A stretch of 64,000 nt of DNA, taken from positions 155,353-219,352 of the forward strand of contig DDQZ01000070.1 in the NCBI GenBank assembly GCA_002343505.1. Reading direction: 5' to 3'. Position numbers and translations under genes: made by a program. The notes beneath the pieces are model-generated. The model searched no databases and was not told the DNA's origin. It saw only the letters and a program-made list of their open reading frames with translations. Positions within the stretch are counted from its first letter, which is position 1, and each line of letters starts with the position of its first letter. Of the stretch, positions 50,511-60,221 are shown in pieces. The stretch comes from Verrucomicrobiaceae bacterium UBA2429. Lineage in GTDB: Bacteria > Verrucomicrobiota > Verrucomicrobiia > Verrucomicrobiales > Verrucomicrobiaceae.

Positions 50511-51248
50511 ATGTCTCCCCGCCTCGAAACCGCGCAAAACATCGCCGGCCATGTGTTTCAAAATCCCGCGCTGCTTGAGCAGGCCCTCACGCACAGCAGC
50601 GTAAATCACAACTCCGCCAAAGAGCGCGCGCCCAACAATGAGCGGCTGGAATTTCTCGGCGACGCGGTGCTGCAGCTCGCGCTTTCCGAATGGCTGTACG
50701 AACGGCTGCAAACCGCCGACGAGGGCGCGCTGACCAAACTGCGCGCGCAGCTCGTCTCGACCCGCGCCCTGGCGCGTCTCTCACGGCAGTTGGGCCTCGG
50801 CAGCCACATGTTGATCGGCCGCGGCGAGGAAGCGGTGGGCGGCCGCGAAAATGAAAACATCCTCGCTGATGTTGTCGAGGCCGTCCTCGGAGCCATCTAT
50901 CTCGATGGCGGACTCGCTGCGGCGCAGGGCTTTGTGCGCCGGCACTTCGCGGAGGCGCTGGATGCCGCCGGGCGTCTCGAGCACGAGGGCAATCCCAAAG
51001 GCTGCCTCCAGGAAATCTGCCAAACCCTTGGACCCGTTAACCTGCGCTATGAAATCATCGCCGAAAGCGGCCTCGACCACGCCAAGAATTTCACCGCCGC
51101 CGTTCTCTGGGACGACGAACCGCTCGGCACCGGCACCGGGGCCAGCAAAAAGGAGGCCGAGATCCGCGCCGCGAGCGCCGCGCTGGAAAGCGAGGCACTC
51201 CAGAGCAGCCTGAAGCGACGAGGCGCGCCGATTATACAGCCACCATAA
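50511..51248 (+). CDS. rnc: Ribonuclease III
   Basis: Double-strand-specific RNA endonuclease of 245 aa that matures rRNA. The signature NERLEFLGDAVLQLALSEWL and the second acidic cluster (ENILADVVEAVLGAIYLDGG) provide the Mg2+ ligands. A C-terminal double-stranded RNA-binding domain is seen in GNPKGCLQEICQTLG and FTAAVLWDDEPLGTGTGASK. It may be transcribed together with the upstream tRNA-His. Confidence 0.97.
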   Translation: MSPRLETAQNIAGHVFQNPALLEQALTHSSVNHNSAKERAPNNERLEFLGDAVLQLALSEWLYERLQTADEGALTKLRAQLVSTRALARLSRQLGLGSHMLIGRGEEAVGGRENENILADVVEAVLGAIYLDGGLAAAQGFVRRHFAEALDAAGRLEHEGNPKGCLQEICQTLGPVNLRYEIIAESGLDHAKNFTAAVLWDDEPLGTGTGASKKEAEIRAASAALESEALQSSLKRRGAPIIQPP

Positions 51249-51332
51249 TTCCCGGAACAACATGTGCGCAACACTGCAAACAAACCCCTCAATGCTGAGA
51301 GTCACGCGCACAACTGCGACTTGTTCCTGAGC

Positions 51333-51355
51333 GCGCACAGACTGTGCGCATTTTT
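51333..51355 (+). terminator. Likely terminator of rnc
   Basis: Perfect 7-base stem gcgcaca/tgtgcgc with a gac loop, followed after one A by five T residues. It lies 84 bases after the rnc stop codon, in the 294-base gap before aroC. Confidence 0.7.
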
Positions 51356-51542
51356 GTTCGCCGATCATGCGGGCGTGGAACAGCGGCGGCACAAACATGG
51401 AACCCGCTTGTTGCAGTTCCTCACACCGCCTACGGCTGGGAAGAATTTGAATTTTTCACCTCCAATCATTCCAGAGCTGCGCACAACTCCGAAAACTTCT
51501 CCCTGCTTGCAGTCACACCGTGACCGCCCATCATGAACGAAC

Positions 51543-52619
51543 ATGTCCAGCAGCTTTGGCACGCTTTTTCGAATCAGCACTTGGGGGGAATCCCACGGTC
51601 CCGGCGTGGGCGTGGTCGTGGATGGCTGCCCGCCGCGCATCCCCCTCACCGAGGCCGACCTCCAGCATGAGTTGGACCGCCGCCGTCCCGGCCAGAGCAA
51701 GATCGTCACCCCGCGCAAGGAGGACGACAAAGCCGAGATCCTCTCCGGCGTGCTCGATGGTCAGACCCTCGGCACCCCCATCGGCATCCTCGTGCGCAAC
51801 ACCGACCAGCGCCCCTCCGCCTACACGGAGATGCAGCAGGCCTACCGCCCCAGCCACGCCGACTACACTTATGACGCCAAGTACGGCATCCGCGCCGTCT
51901 CCGGCGGCGGCCGCTCCAGCGCCCGCGAGACCATCGGCCGCGTCGCCGGCGGAGCCATCGCGCGCAAGGTGCTCCAGCACAGCCTGCCCGGTTACGAATG
52001 CCTCGCCTATGTGAAGACCGTGCGTGACCTCACCGCCGCCGTCCCCGCCCGGCTCAGTGCCGAAGTCATCGAGTCAAACATCGTCCGCACCTGCGACCCT
52101 GCGGCGGCGGAGCAAATGATCGCCCTCATCGAGGCCATGCGCAGCGAGGGCAACAGCATCGGCGGCGTCATCGAGTGCGTCGTGCGCGGCGTGCCCGCCG
52201 GACTCGGCGCGCCTGTCTTTGACAAGCTGGAGGCCGACCTCGCCAAAGCCATGATGAGCCTGCCCGCCACCAAGGGTTTCGAGATAGGCAGCGGCTTTGC
52301 CGGCACGCAAATGACCGGCCTGGAGCACAACGACGAATTCTACATGGACGAGGGCCGCGTCCGCACCCGCACCAACCGCAGCGGCGGCATCCAGGGCGGC
52401 ATCAGCAACGGCGAGGACATCGTCTTCCGTGTCGCCTTCAAGCCCACCGCCACCGTCCTGCGCGAGCAGAAAACTGTCACCAACACCGGCGAGGACACCA
52501 CCCTCTCCGCCCGCGGCCGCCATGACCCCTGCGTGCTCCCCCGCGCCGTGCCCATGATCGAGGCCATGACCCACCTCGTGCTCGCCGACCACCTCCTGCG
52601 CCAGCGCGCTCTCGGGTAG
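51543..52619 (+). CDS. aroC: Chorismate synthase
   Basis: Last enzyme of the shikimate pathway, 358 aa, FMN-dependent; it converts EPSP to chorismate. The family signatures are present: [20 protein letters not shown] at the N-terminus, [20 protein letters not shown] in the middle, and [18 protein letters not shown] plus [19 protein letters not shown] near the end. Length and start are standard. No other aro genes are adjacent. Confidence 0.98.
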   Translation: MSSSFGTLFRISTWGESHGPGVGVVVDGCPPRIPLTEADLQHELDRRRPGQSKIVTPRKEDDKAEILSGVLDGQTLGTPIGILVRNTDQRPSAYTEMQQAYRPSHADYTYDAKYGIRAVSGGGRSSARETIGRVAGGAIARKVLQHSLPGYECLAYVKTVRDLTAAVPARLSAEVIESNIVRTCDPAAAEQMIALIEAMRSEGNSIGGVIECVVRGVPAGLGAPVFDKLEADLAKAMMSLPATKGFEIGSGFAGTQMTGLEHNDEFYMDEGRVRTRTNRSGGIQGGISNGEDIVFRVAFKPTATVLREQKTVTNTGEDTTLSARGRHDPCVLPRAVPMIEAMTHLVLADHLLRQRALG

Positions 52620-52634
52620 GGCGGCGGGAAAGGC

Positions 52635-52657
52635 GGGGCGTGTTGTCCTCAACGCGC
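52635..52657. repeat. 23-base interspersed repeat, copy 2
   Basis: Identical over 23 bases to 21126-21148. Here the element also shows inverted words ttgtcctcaa (52643-52652) and ttgaggacaa (52710-52719). It starts 15 bases after the aroC stop. Confidence 0.75.
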
Positions 52658-52763
52658 TGCGTGCTCACTGCACACGGAGTTTGGACGATGGACCCACGCT
52701 CGCGGCGGCTTGAGGACAAGCCAGACTGGTTGTGGGGACTCCCGAAAACTCAGAGCATGGGCT

Positions 52764-52780
52764 GCGGGCATCCTGCTTGC
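52764..52780. repeat. Degenerate hairpin repeat
   Basis: gcgggca-tcc-tgcttgc, matching the second hairpin of the valS repeat except for two changes that leave G-T pairs. It lies in the aroC-MFS intergenic region beside the 23-base repeat. Confidence 0.55.
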
Positions 52781-52880
52781 GTGAATGGCAGGCGGCGGTG
52801 GATGCGGGATTGTTTCCGGGCATGGTGAAGTTCTAAACCCGCATGTCGTTGACAATCAGGACCACTTCCATCCTGCCACC

Positions 52881-54122
52881 ATGATACCCACCCGAGCCCG
52901 TTTCATCGTCCTGGCCGGGCTGTGCTCGGCGGCGGCGCTGGCGTATTTGGTGCGGAATGGGGTGGCGCCGGCGGAGAGCACGATCCGGGCGGATATCGGG
53001 CTCACCAAGGAGCAGTCGGGCATGATGATGAGCGCGTTTTTCTGGCCGTATGCGTTGTGCCAGATCCCGGCGGCGATGCTGGCGCAGCGGCTCGGGTCGC
53101 GTCGGGCGCTGGCGCTCTATGCGGTGATGTGGTCGCTGGCCACGGCAGGCTTTGCGTTGGGCGAACTCGGCTGGATGACGGCCTCGCGGGCCTTCATGGG
53201 TGTGGCGCAGGCGGGACTGGTGCCGGTGGCGGTGGGCGTGATGGCGCGCTGGTTTCCCAAAACGGCGCAGGCTACCGCTGCGGGCGCGTTCAGCGGGTTC
53301 ATGTCCGCGGGCAGCATTGTGGCGGCCCCGCTGACGGCGTGGCTGGTGATGGACCTGGGCTGGCGCTGGATGTTTGTGCTGTATGCGATTCCCGGTGTGC
53401 TGTGGGCGGCGTGGTTTGCCTGGTGGCATCGTGACGACCCGGCGCGGCATCCGGCGGTGAATGAGGCGGAGTTGGAGCGCATCGGGCCAGCCGGCACGAA
53501 GGCCGGGGATGATGCCGCAACCGGAGTCTGGCGTGCCTTGGCCGTCAATCCGGCGCTTTGGCTGCTGTGCGTGCAGCAATTCTGCCGCGCGGCGGGCTAC
53601 ATCTTCTTCGCGAGCTGGTTTGCGACCTATCTGCAGGAGGCGCGGGGCATCACGCTGGTGAAATCCGCGTGGCTGACCACGCTGCCGCTGCTGGCGGATG
53701 TGGCCGGCGGTTTTTCCGGCGGGCTGATCTCGGACGCGCTGCTGCGCCGCACGCGGAGCCGCCGCATCGCGCGCCAGGGCATGGCGATGGCGGCGCTGCT
53801 GCTCTGCGCGGCGCTCATTTTTACGGCGTGGTTCGTCGCCGATCCGGTGCTGGCCGTGCTCGTGATCAGCGCGGGCATGTATTGCGCCGGGGTCGTGAAT
53901 CCGTGCTTCTCCGCCACGCTGATGACCTGCGGCGGACCTCACGCGGCGACATGGAGCGCCGTTACGAACATGTGCGGGAATTTCGGCGCGGCATCGTTTC
54001 CGATCCTCGTGCCCTGGCTGATCGCGCATGCGGGCGGCTGGGACGCGGTGCTGGCGGGATTTGGCTCCATTTACATCCTGGCGGCGCTGCTGTGGGCGCT
54101 GCTGCGGGGCGGGCGGGAGTGA
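52881..54122 (+). CDS. MFS transporter, anion:cation symporter-like
   Basis: A 413-aa inner-membrane transporter of the major facilitator superfamily, most like the ACS group that takes up hexuronates and other organic anions. About twelve hydrophobic segments are evident. Typical motifs are GLTKEQSGMMMSAFFWPYAL after the first segment, AQRLGSRRALALYAVMWS (the loop 2-3 MFS motif), RAFMGVAQAGLVPVAVGVMA and RWFPKTAQATAAGAFSGFMS. The ATG at 52881 follows a run of repeat-derived sequence; 32 in-frame codons upstream are unlikely to be translated. A sugar-acid substrate would fit the polysaccharide-degrading gene content. Confidence 0.9.
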   Translation: MIPTRARFIVLAGLCSAAALAYLVRNGVAPAESTIRADIGLTKEQSGMMMSAFFWPYALCQIPAAMLAQRLGSRRALALYAVMWSLATAGFALGELGWMTASRAFMGVAQAGLVPVAVGVMARWFPKTAQATAAGAFSGFMSAGSIVAAPLTAWLVMDLGWRWMFVLYAIPGVLWAAWFAWWHRDDPARHPAVNEAELERIGPAGTKAGDDAATGVWRALAVNPALWLLCVQQFCRAAGYIFFASWFATYLQEARGITLVKSAWLTTLPLLADVAGGFSGGLISDALLRRTRSRRIARQGMAMAALLLCAALIFTAWFVADPVLAVLVISAGMYCAGVVNPCFSATLMTCGGPHAATWSAVTNMCGNFGAASFPILVPWLIAHAGGWDAVLAGFGSIYILAALLWALLRGGRE

Positions 54123-54208
54123 GGCGCGGCGCGGGGAGCCCTCGGCCACGCGCCAGACAAAGGCGCTTTTCATCCGCCCGCTTTTCGGCATGATCACCGC
54201 CTCGAACC

Positions 54209-54844
54209 ATGAAACACCTTCATTTTCTCTCCCCCCTTCTCTGCGCCCTGACCCTGCCCGTGCTGGCCGACGAAGGTTTCACGCCGCTCTTTGACGGCAA
54301 AACGATGAACGGCTGGCGCAACGCCTACGAGTGGGGCGACATCGAAGTGGTGAATGGCGAGATCCATCTCACGGGCGACAAAAAATTCTTCGTCGTCACC
54401 GAGAAGACCTACAGCGACTTCATCTTCGAGGGCGAAATCCTCCTGCCCGAGGGCCAGGCCAACAGCGGCTTCATGTTCCGCGCCCATGTCGAGCCCAACA
54501 AAGTCTTCGGCTACCAGGCCGAGGTGGATGGCGACGCCAACCGCAAGTGGTCCGGCGGCCTCTACGATGAGGGCCGGCGCAAGTGGTTCATCAGCCCCGT
54601 CAAGGGTGACAAGGAAAGCGAGGCCGCCTTCCGCGCGCGCGCGGGCGACTGCTTCAAGCGCAATGACTGGAACACCTACCGCATCACCTGCCAGGGCAAA
54701 AAACTCAAGATCGAGGTCAATGGCGTGGTCACCACCGATGTCGTGGATGACATGGATGCCAGCGGTGTGATCGCCATCCAGCACCACGGAGAAAAAGGCC
54801 AGACCTACAAGTTCCGCAACCTGCGCATCAAGGAACTGAAGTGA
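54209..54844 (+). CDS. Secreted DUF1080 (3-keto-disaccharide hydrolase-like) protein
   Basis: A 211-aa single-domain protein of the DUF1080 family, a concanavalin-like jelly roll; some members hydrolyse 3-keto-disaccharides. A signal peptide (MKHLHFLSPLLCALTLPVLA) is followed by EGFTPLFDGKTMNGWRNAYE, VVNGEIHLTGDKKFFVVTEK, GQANSGFMFRAHV and NDWNTYRITCQGKKLKIEVN, all family hallmarks. It acts outside the cytoplasm. Confidence 0.92.
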   Translation: MKHLHFLSPLLCALTLPVLADEGFTPLFDGKTMNGWRNAYEWGDIEVVNGEIHLTGDKKFFVVTEKTYSDFIFEGEILLPEGQANSGFMFRAHVEPNKVFGYQAEVDGDANRKWSGGLYDEGRRKWFISPVKGDKESEAAFRARAGDCFKRNDWNTYRITCQGKKLKIEVNGVVTTDVVDDMDASGVIAIQHHGEKGQTYKFRNLRIKELK

Positions 54845-54877
54845 GGGGATCCGATTTCGAGCTTCGATTTTTCCCTC

Positions 54878-56035
54878 ATGAAAGACGACCCCACCGTGCC
54901 GCCGGACGCGCGTTTCGAGACGCGCGCCATTCATCTCGGCCAGGATTACCGCGCCGAGACAGGAGCGGTGATCCCGCCCATCTACATGACCTCGACCTTC
55001 GAGACGGGGAACCCGGGCGGCTTTGACTACACACGCTCTGGCAGTCCGAACTTCCGCAACCTGCAAACGACGCTCGCCTCGCTGGAAAACGCCCGGCATT
55101 GCACCGTCTTCGCCAGCGGCGTCTCCGCCATCACGGCGGTGGTCTTTGGCCTGAAGGCCGGGGATGTGATCCTCTCCGAGCAGAACATTTACGGCTGCAC
55201 CTACCGGCTGTTCGAGCGCGTGCTGCGCAAGTTCGATGTCCACATCAAATATGCCAACCTTGCCAACCCGGCGAATTACTCGCTCATCGGCCAGCTCAAG
55301 CCCGCGCTGGTGTGGCTGGAGTCGCCCACCAACCCGCTGCTGAAAATCCTCGATCTGCGCGCCATCTCCGACGCCGCGCATGCCCACGGCGCGGCGGTGG
55401 TGGTGGACAACACCTTCGCCTCCAGCGCGCTGCAGCAGCCGCTCAATCTCGGCGCGGACCTCAGCCTGCTGAGCACGACGAAGTACACCAACGGCCACTC
55501 CGACTGCCTCGGCGGCGCGGTGTGCGCCAACACGGACGAATGGCAGGAAAAAATGATCTTTGCCCAAAAAGCCCTCGGTCTTCAGCCCAGCCCCTTCGAC
55601 ACCTGGCTCGTCTCCCGCGGCGTAAAGACGGAGGCCCTGCGCATGGAGCGCCACAGCGCCAACGCGCTGGAACTGGCCCGTCGGCTGGAGGCGCGCAAAG
55701 GCGTGCGCCGCGTCATCTACCCATTTCTACCCTCGCATCCGCAGCACGAGCTGGCGAGAAAGCAGATGCGTTCCGGCTCGGGCATGATGCTCGCGGATTT
55801 CGGCCACGACTTCGCGGGCGCGCTGGCCTTCATCCGGCGGCTGCGGCTTTTCACCCAGGCTGAGAGCCTCGGGGGCATCGAGTCCCTCGTCTGCCACCCC
55901 GCCAGCATGACCCACGCCTCCGTGCCGAAAGAGGTGCGCGAATCCGTGGGCATCACCGACGGCCTCGTCCGTTTCTCCGTGGGCATTGAGCACTTCGAGG
56001 ATCTGTGGGCCGACATTGAGCGCGCGCTGGGTTGA
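54878..56035 (+). CDS. Cys/Met metabolism PLP-dependent enzyme (cystathionine gamma-synthase/lyase-like)
   Basis: A 385-aa enzyme of the transsulfuration family using pyridoxal phosphate. N-terminal RFETRAIHLGQDYRAETGAV and YTRSGSPNFRNLQTTLASLE; PLP-phosphate loop FASGVSAITAVVFGL; aspartate in VVVDNTFASSALQQPL; the PLP lysine in LLSTTKYTNGHSDCLGGAV. The C-terminal LGGIESLVCHPASMTH is also typical. Synthase, beta/gamma-lyase and homocysteine synthase activities cannot be separated by sequence alone, so no gene symbol is given. Confidence 0.94.
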   Translation: MKDDPTVPPDARFETRAIHLGQDYRAETGAVIPPIYMTSTFETGNPGGFDYTRSGSPNFRNLQTTLASLENARHCTVFASGVSAITAVVFGLKAGDVILSEQNIYGCTYRLFERVLRKFDVHIKYANLANPANYSLIGQLKPALVWLESPTNPLLKILDLRAISDAAHAHGAAVVVDNTFASSALQQPLNLGADLSLLSTTKYTNGHSDCLGGAVCANTDEWQEKMIFAQKALGLQPSPFDTWLVSRGVKTEALRMERHSANALELARRLEARKGVRRVIYPFLPSHPQHELARKQMRSGSGMMLADFGHDFAGALAFIRRLRLFTQAESLGGIESLVCHPASMTHASVPKEVRESVGITDGLVRFSVGIEHFEDLWADIERALG

Positions 56036-56056
56036 GGCAAAAGGCGCGCCTGTTTT

Positions 56057-58975
56057 TCACGCGCAGGTTGTGGCTGGTTTGCTGACCGGGTGTTTCGCTT
56101 TTCGTATCTCCGCCAGCACGATTGCCACGGCTTTTTCAAAGTCCTCCAAAGCCGCGCCTCCCCGGCCATAGCGCCCCTCGGCGTAGAGGCGGGCGGCTTG
56201 GTGGAGGGAGGCGGGGGCGGTGCTCAGGCGCTGCGTGTAAGCCAGGGGCCCCTCATGCGGCAGGCGGCGGGGCTGGCCCTGGCGCTCCAGGCGGCGGCAG
56301 AGGCGGTGCCAGGCGCGCGCCCACGGGTCGGCCACTGCGGCGGGGCGGCGTAACCAGAAGTGCAGCGCCGCAGCCGCGGCCAGCAGCAGCGCCATGCTCA
56401 GGATGAGCTGTGTGAGGCGCCCCTCCAGGGCTTCCAGCCCCATCCAGCTCAGCCAGCCGAGCTGCGTCTCGCGGTCGAAGCTGACCACCGAGTTCAGCCA
56501 GACGAAGTTCCAGTGGTCCCAAGTCAGCCGCGCCTGCTGGAGGAGGCCGCCCAGGAGGCTGTTGCGCGCGCGTTCCAGCGCCTCCTCATCCCCGAGCAGG
56601 AAGCTCTGCAAATCCAGACTGCCGCGCGAAGGGGCCGCCGTCACCGTGGGGTCCACGCGCGTCCAGCCCGTGTCCTCCAGCCACACCTCCGTCCAGGCAT
56701 GGGCGTCGGCCTGGCGCACGATGAGGTAGCCGCCGCGCTCGGAGTATTCGCCGCCCAGGTAGCCGAGCACCACGCGCGCGGGCACGCCCGCCAGGCGCAT
56801 GAGGGTGGCAAAGGCCGCGCTGAAGTGCTCGCAGAAGCCCGTCCTCCGCTCGAAGACGAACTCCTCCAGCGCTCCGGCCCCGCGATATTCCCCCGGCTCC
56901 AGAGTGTATTCAAAGCCTTGTGTGCGCAGGTAATCCAGTGCCTGCCTCACCACACCCGCGTCATCGTCGGAGGTCGCGCGCCATAGCGCGGCCAGCGCCT
57001 CCAGGCGCGGGGAGACGCGCGCCGGCACTTGCAGGGCGGCATTTTTCAGCGGCGGCGGCAGCGGCTCCTTCAGCGGCTCGAAGCGCGACACCACCTCATA
57101 CCGCCGCAGGGAGGTGACCCGGTCCGGCACACTCGTCACGCCCAGCGTGCCGTCCGCGTAGAGCGCGTTGCGCCCGCCGCCCTGGGCGGGGCGCAGGGCG
57201 CGCTCCAGGCTGGGCAGCCACTGCTGGCCGTGCGGCTCGAGTGTGACGGATTGCGCCACATCTCCAGGACCGGCCGCGCGGATGGGGGCGAAGGCCATCC
57301 ACGGACGGTGCCGCCACACCAGCCCGTCGCATTCCCAAAGCACCACGCAGCGCCAGTAGAGGTCCTGGCGCGCGGGCAGCATGCCATCAGGGAAGCGCAC
57401 GCGGAACGCGGTGGCGTCACTCTTGGCCACTTGTGAGACGCGGCCCGGCTCCAGGTGGTTGGTGACGCCGGTCTGCGTCACCTTTCCCCCGCCCGCGCGG
57501 GCCAGCAGGTCCAGACTCACACGCGGGAAGATGAAGAAAAGGGCAACCGCCAGGGGCAATGCCTGGGCCAGCAGTCGCAGCGTCAGCCGCCAGGGCGCGC
57601 GCGTGCCCTCGCCATGGCGGAACCACAACATGCAGCCCGTCATCACCCCCAGCGCGCCGTTCATCATCAGCACGCGGCCGATGCCCTGGTCCGTGAGCAG
57701 GCCGCACAGGCATAAAAACCACCCGATCATGGCGATGACCTGGAAGTCGTGCGGCGAGCGCGCCTCCAGCAGCTTCCCGCCCAGCAGCACCACCAGCAGC
57801 GCGATGCCCGTCTCCATGTTCCAACCGCCGCCGCTCGTGGCGCCGACGATGCCCACGCCCGCTGCCAGCACCAGCAGCGGCCACACGCGCCCCGCAGGCG
57901 GATGCCTCAACCGCCAGCCCAGGCACAACCCCAGCATCAGCACACTGATCCAGGGCATGAAGTCCAGCAGCAGCAAAGCCACGGCCAGCACCACCGCGCC
58001 CAGCAACGCCAGCGTTTTTTGACCCACACGGCCCAGGCTTTCATGGCCGGCGGCAAAACGCCCGCGGCCTTTGCCATCCATGCGTGTGCCCAGGCCAGCA
58101 CCCAGCTCCGCCAGCGCCTCCAGGCACCGTGCCGCGTGCTCCGCGCCCAGACCGGCGGGCAGGGTGCGGTTTGGCAGCTTTAAAGAATACGGCGCGCCCT
58201 GGCGCTCGCAGGTCTCGATCCAGCGCGCGAGCTGGCCGCCGCGCTCTTCTGAAGGGAGCGGCACCGCCTCCCAGTCCAGCTCCACCACCGCGCCCGCGCC
58301 GCCACTCCAGGTCTTCACCAGCAGCGGACGGCCGCGGGCCAGTGCGCGCCAGTCAATGTGCCGGGGCGAGTCCCCAGGCCGCCATTCCCGCACTCCGGCA
58401 AAGTCATCCCCCTCCCGGCCCGGGCTGCCCGCGGCCTGCGTGGCCGCGTCTCCCTGCCAAAGCGTGCGGCCCGGCTCCGGCAGCGGCAGCGTGCCTGAGG
58501 GCGCGGGCGGCGCGGCTTTCACCTGGCTCAGCACCATGTCCCGCCGCGTCTGGAAAATGCCCAGCGGATAGCGGCTGCGCAGCCGCAAGTGAAACGGCCC
58601 GCCACCCTCCGGCGCAGGCACCGCCACCCGGGCGCGCGCGCCGCTTTCCAAATACCCCACGAAGGCAGCCCGCTCCGCCCCTGCAAGCACCAGCTCCACA
58701 CCATGATGCCCCGCGCCCGTGGCCGCGCGCAGCTCCACCAGGAGCGCGAGCGCCCGCCCCTCACGACGCGGACCGCTGCCGATGACGCGCAGCTCCAGCC
58801 CGCGCAGGTTCGCCCGCGCGTGCATGATGCCCAGCAGCCCCAGGCACACGGAGAGAAAGGCCAGCAGATAGGCCGCCCCGTTCGACTGCACCGCGCCCGA
58901 GTATACCATGGCCCCGCAAAGCCCCGCCCAGGAGAGCGTATGCCAGGTGGGGCGGAGACGGGTGTGGTCGGTCAT
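56057..58975 (-). CDS. DUF58-TgpA/transglutaminase fusion membrane protein
   Basis: A 972-aa multi-domain protein. Residues ~1-55 form a membrane hairpin. Residues ~190-215 hold the DUF58 signature DFAGVREWRPGDSPRHIDWR. Residues ~320-485 contain a set of hydrophobic segments of the TgpA/DUF3488 type. Residues ~650-780 are a transglutaminase-like core with Cys715 in RTGFCEHFSAAFATLMRLAG, His759 in ADAHAWTE and Asp775 in WTRVDPT. A further membrane segment and a DUF4129-like tail close the protein. DUF58 and transglutaminase proteins are usually separate neighbours of a MoxR ATPase; here they are one chain. The moxR gene lies directly upstream. Confidence 0.9.
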   Translation of the reverse strand: MTDHTRLRPTWHTLSWAGLCGAMVYSGAVQSNGAAYLLAFLSVCLGLLGIMHARANLRGLELRVIGSGPRREGRALALLVELRAATGAGHHGVELVLAGAERAAFVGYLESGARARVAVPAPEGGGPFHLRLRSRYPLGIFQTRRDMVLSQVKAAPPAPSGTLPLPEPGRTLWQGDAATQAAGSPGREGDDFAGVREWRPGDSPRHIDWRALARGRPLLVKTWSGGAGAVVELDWEAVPLPSEERGGQLARWIETCERQGAPYSLKLPNRTLPAGLGAEHAARCLEALAELGAGLGTRMDGKGRGRFAAGHESLGRVGQKTLALLGAVVLAVALLLLDFMPWISVLMLGLCLGWRLRHPPAGRVWPLLVLAAGVGIVGATSGGGWNMETGIALLVVLLGGKLLEARSPHDFQVIAMIGWFLCLCGLLTDQGIGRVLMMNGALGVMTGCMLWFRHGEGTRAPWRLTLRLLAQALPLAVALFFIFPRVSLDLLARAGGGKVTQTGVTNHLEPGRVSQVAKSDATAFRVRFPDGMLPARQDLYWRCVVLWECDGLVWRHRPWMAFAPIRAAGPGDVAQSVTLEPHGQQWLPSLERALRPAQGGGRNALYADGTLGVTSVPDRVTSLRRYEVVSRFEPLKEPLPPPLKNAALQVPARVSPRLEALAALWRATSDDDAGVVRQALDYLRTQGFEYTLEPGEYRGAGALEEFVFERRTGFCEHFSAAFATLMRLAGVPARVVLGYLGGEYSERGGYLIVRQADAHAWTEVWLEDTGWTRVDPTVTAAPSRGSLDLQSFLLGDEEALERARNSLLGGLLQQARLTWDHWNFVWLNSVVSFDRETQLGWLSWMGLEALEGRLTQLILSMALLLAAAAALHFWLRRPAAVADPWARAWHRLCRRLERQGQPRRLPHEGPLAYTQRLSTAPASLHQAARLYAEGRYGRGGAALEDFEKAVAIVLAEIRKAKHPVSKPATTCA

Positions 58976-59051
58976 TTGAATTCAGAGTCAGATCAATCGG
59001 GACAGACGAGTCGGACGCATCGGGCAGGTTGGACCACTCAATCACCCCGCC

Positions 59052-60002
59052 TCACGGCACCGCCACCTCCACCACGACGCGGCGGGCGGTCTCAGCGCCG
59101 CCGTCGAGGCGATGGCCCATCACGGCGGGAGCCACGGCCTGGATGTCTTCCGGCAGCACCATGGCGCGGCCGTGCATCAGCGCCCAGGCGCGCGCCGCGT
59201 GCAGCACCGCCAGGCCGCCTCGCGGGGAGAGGCCGCGCCCTTCGGCGCGCGTGGCGGCCAGTAGGTCTTGCAGGTAGTCCAGAAGGGCGGGGGACACATG
59301 CACATGACGCGCCTGCTGCTGCATGGCAGACATGGCCTCCCAGGAGAGCAGTTCGGGCATCTCGCGCAGCGCCTCGCGCCGGTCCCGACCCTGGAGGATG
59401 GAGCGCTCGGCCGCGCGGTCCGGCACGCCGAGGGCCAGGCGCATGAGAAAGCGGTCGAGTTGGCTCTCCGGCAGCATGAAGGTGCCCATCTGCGTGGAGG
59501 GATTTTGTGTGGCTATGACGAAAAACGGTGCCGGCAGCGCGTGAGACTCGCCATCGCAAGTCACCCTGCCCTCCTCCATCGCCTCCAAAAGAGCGGACTG
59601 GGTCTTGGGCGTGGCGCGGTTGATTTCATCCGCCAGCAGTACCTGGGCAAATACCGGCCCCGGGTGAAAAACAAAGCCACCCGACTGACGGTCATACATG
59701 TTCGCGCCGAGGATGTCCGCCGGCAGCAGGTCACTGGTGAACTGCACGCGCCTGAAGCGCAGCCCCAGCGCCTGCGCCAACGCCTGCGAGAGCAGAGTCT
59801 TGCCCACGCCAGGCAAGTCCTCGAAGAGCAAATGCCCGCGCGCCAGCAGACAGGTCACCGCCAGGCGCAGCACATCCTCTTTTCCCAAGATAATCTCCGA
59901 CAGCCCGGCCACCAGAACCCCCAGCCGGTCAGCCGCCTCCCTGGCCTGGGCAGTGGTGACGACGGGAGACTCAGAAGCATCAAGGCGGGCGGACATGGGC
60001 AT
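59052..60002 (-). CDS. MoxR-family AAA+ ATPase
   Basis: A 316-aa chaperone-like ATPase. The Walker A motif is in LLFEDLPGVGKTLLSQALAQ, Walker B in VLLADEINRATPKTQSALLE, followed by the sensor region FFVIATQNPSTQMGTFMLPE and the LDRFLMRLALG block. Members of the family activate or assemble metalloproteins and cell-envelope complexes together with DUF58 and von Willebrand or transglutaminase proteins, consistent with the gene downstream. ATGs at 60002 and 59996 are both possible starts. Confidence 0.94.
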   Translation of the reverse strand: MPMSARLDASESPVVTTAQAREAADRLGVLVAGLSEIILGKEDVLRLAVTCLLARGHLLFEDLPGVGKTLLSQALAQALGLRFRRVQFTSDLLPADILGANMYDRQSGGFVFHPGPVFAQVLLADEINRATPKTQSALLEAMEEGRVTCDGESHALPAPFFVIATQNPSTQMGTFMLPESQLDRFLMRLALGVPDRAAERSILQGRDRREALREMPELLSWEAMSAMQQQARHVHVSPALLDYLQDLLAATRAEGRGLSPRGGLAVLHAARAWALMHGRAMVLPEDIQAVAPAVMGHRLDGGAETARRVVVEVAVP

Positions 60003-60146
60003 GAATTTGGGTGTACCCTCGCCCGTTTCGCATTGCCGAGGCAAGCGGAAAACGCTGCCGCTGGCAGGGGCGGCAGGTTTCGCCACGCGGACAAACCGGT
60101 TTTAGATGGCCGAGAAATGGAGCTCCAGGCTTCGTCATCACCGAGC

Positions 60147-60164
60147 TTGTGAAATTTTTCACAA
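60147..60164. promoter_or_regulatory. Rex operator-like palindrome upstream of nuoD
   Basis: TTGTGAAATTTTTCACAA is a perfect palindrome with 8-base arms and a 2-base centre. It agrees in full with the Rex operator consensus known from actinobacteria and other phyla (TTGTGAANNNNTTCACAA). It lies 57 bases before the nuoD start and 144 bases before the moxR start on the other side. A candidate -10 (tagaat, 60192-60197) follows. Rex would release the site at a high NADH/NAD+ ratio. Confidence 0.8.
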
Positions 60165-60221
60165 ATTCGCCTTGCTGGGTTTTCCCCGGCGTAGAATACT
60201 CAAATTCGCCCCCAAACATCC

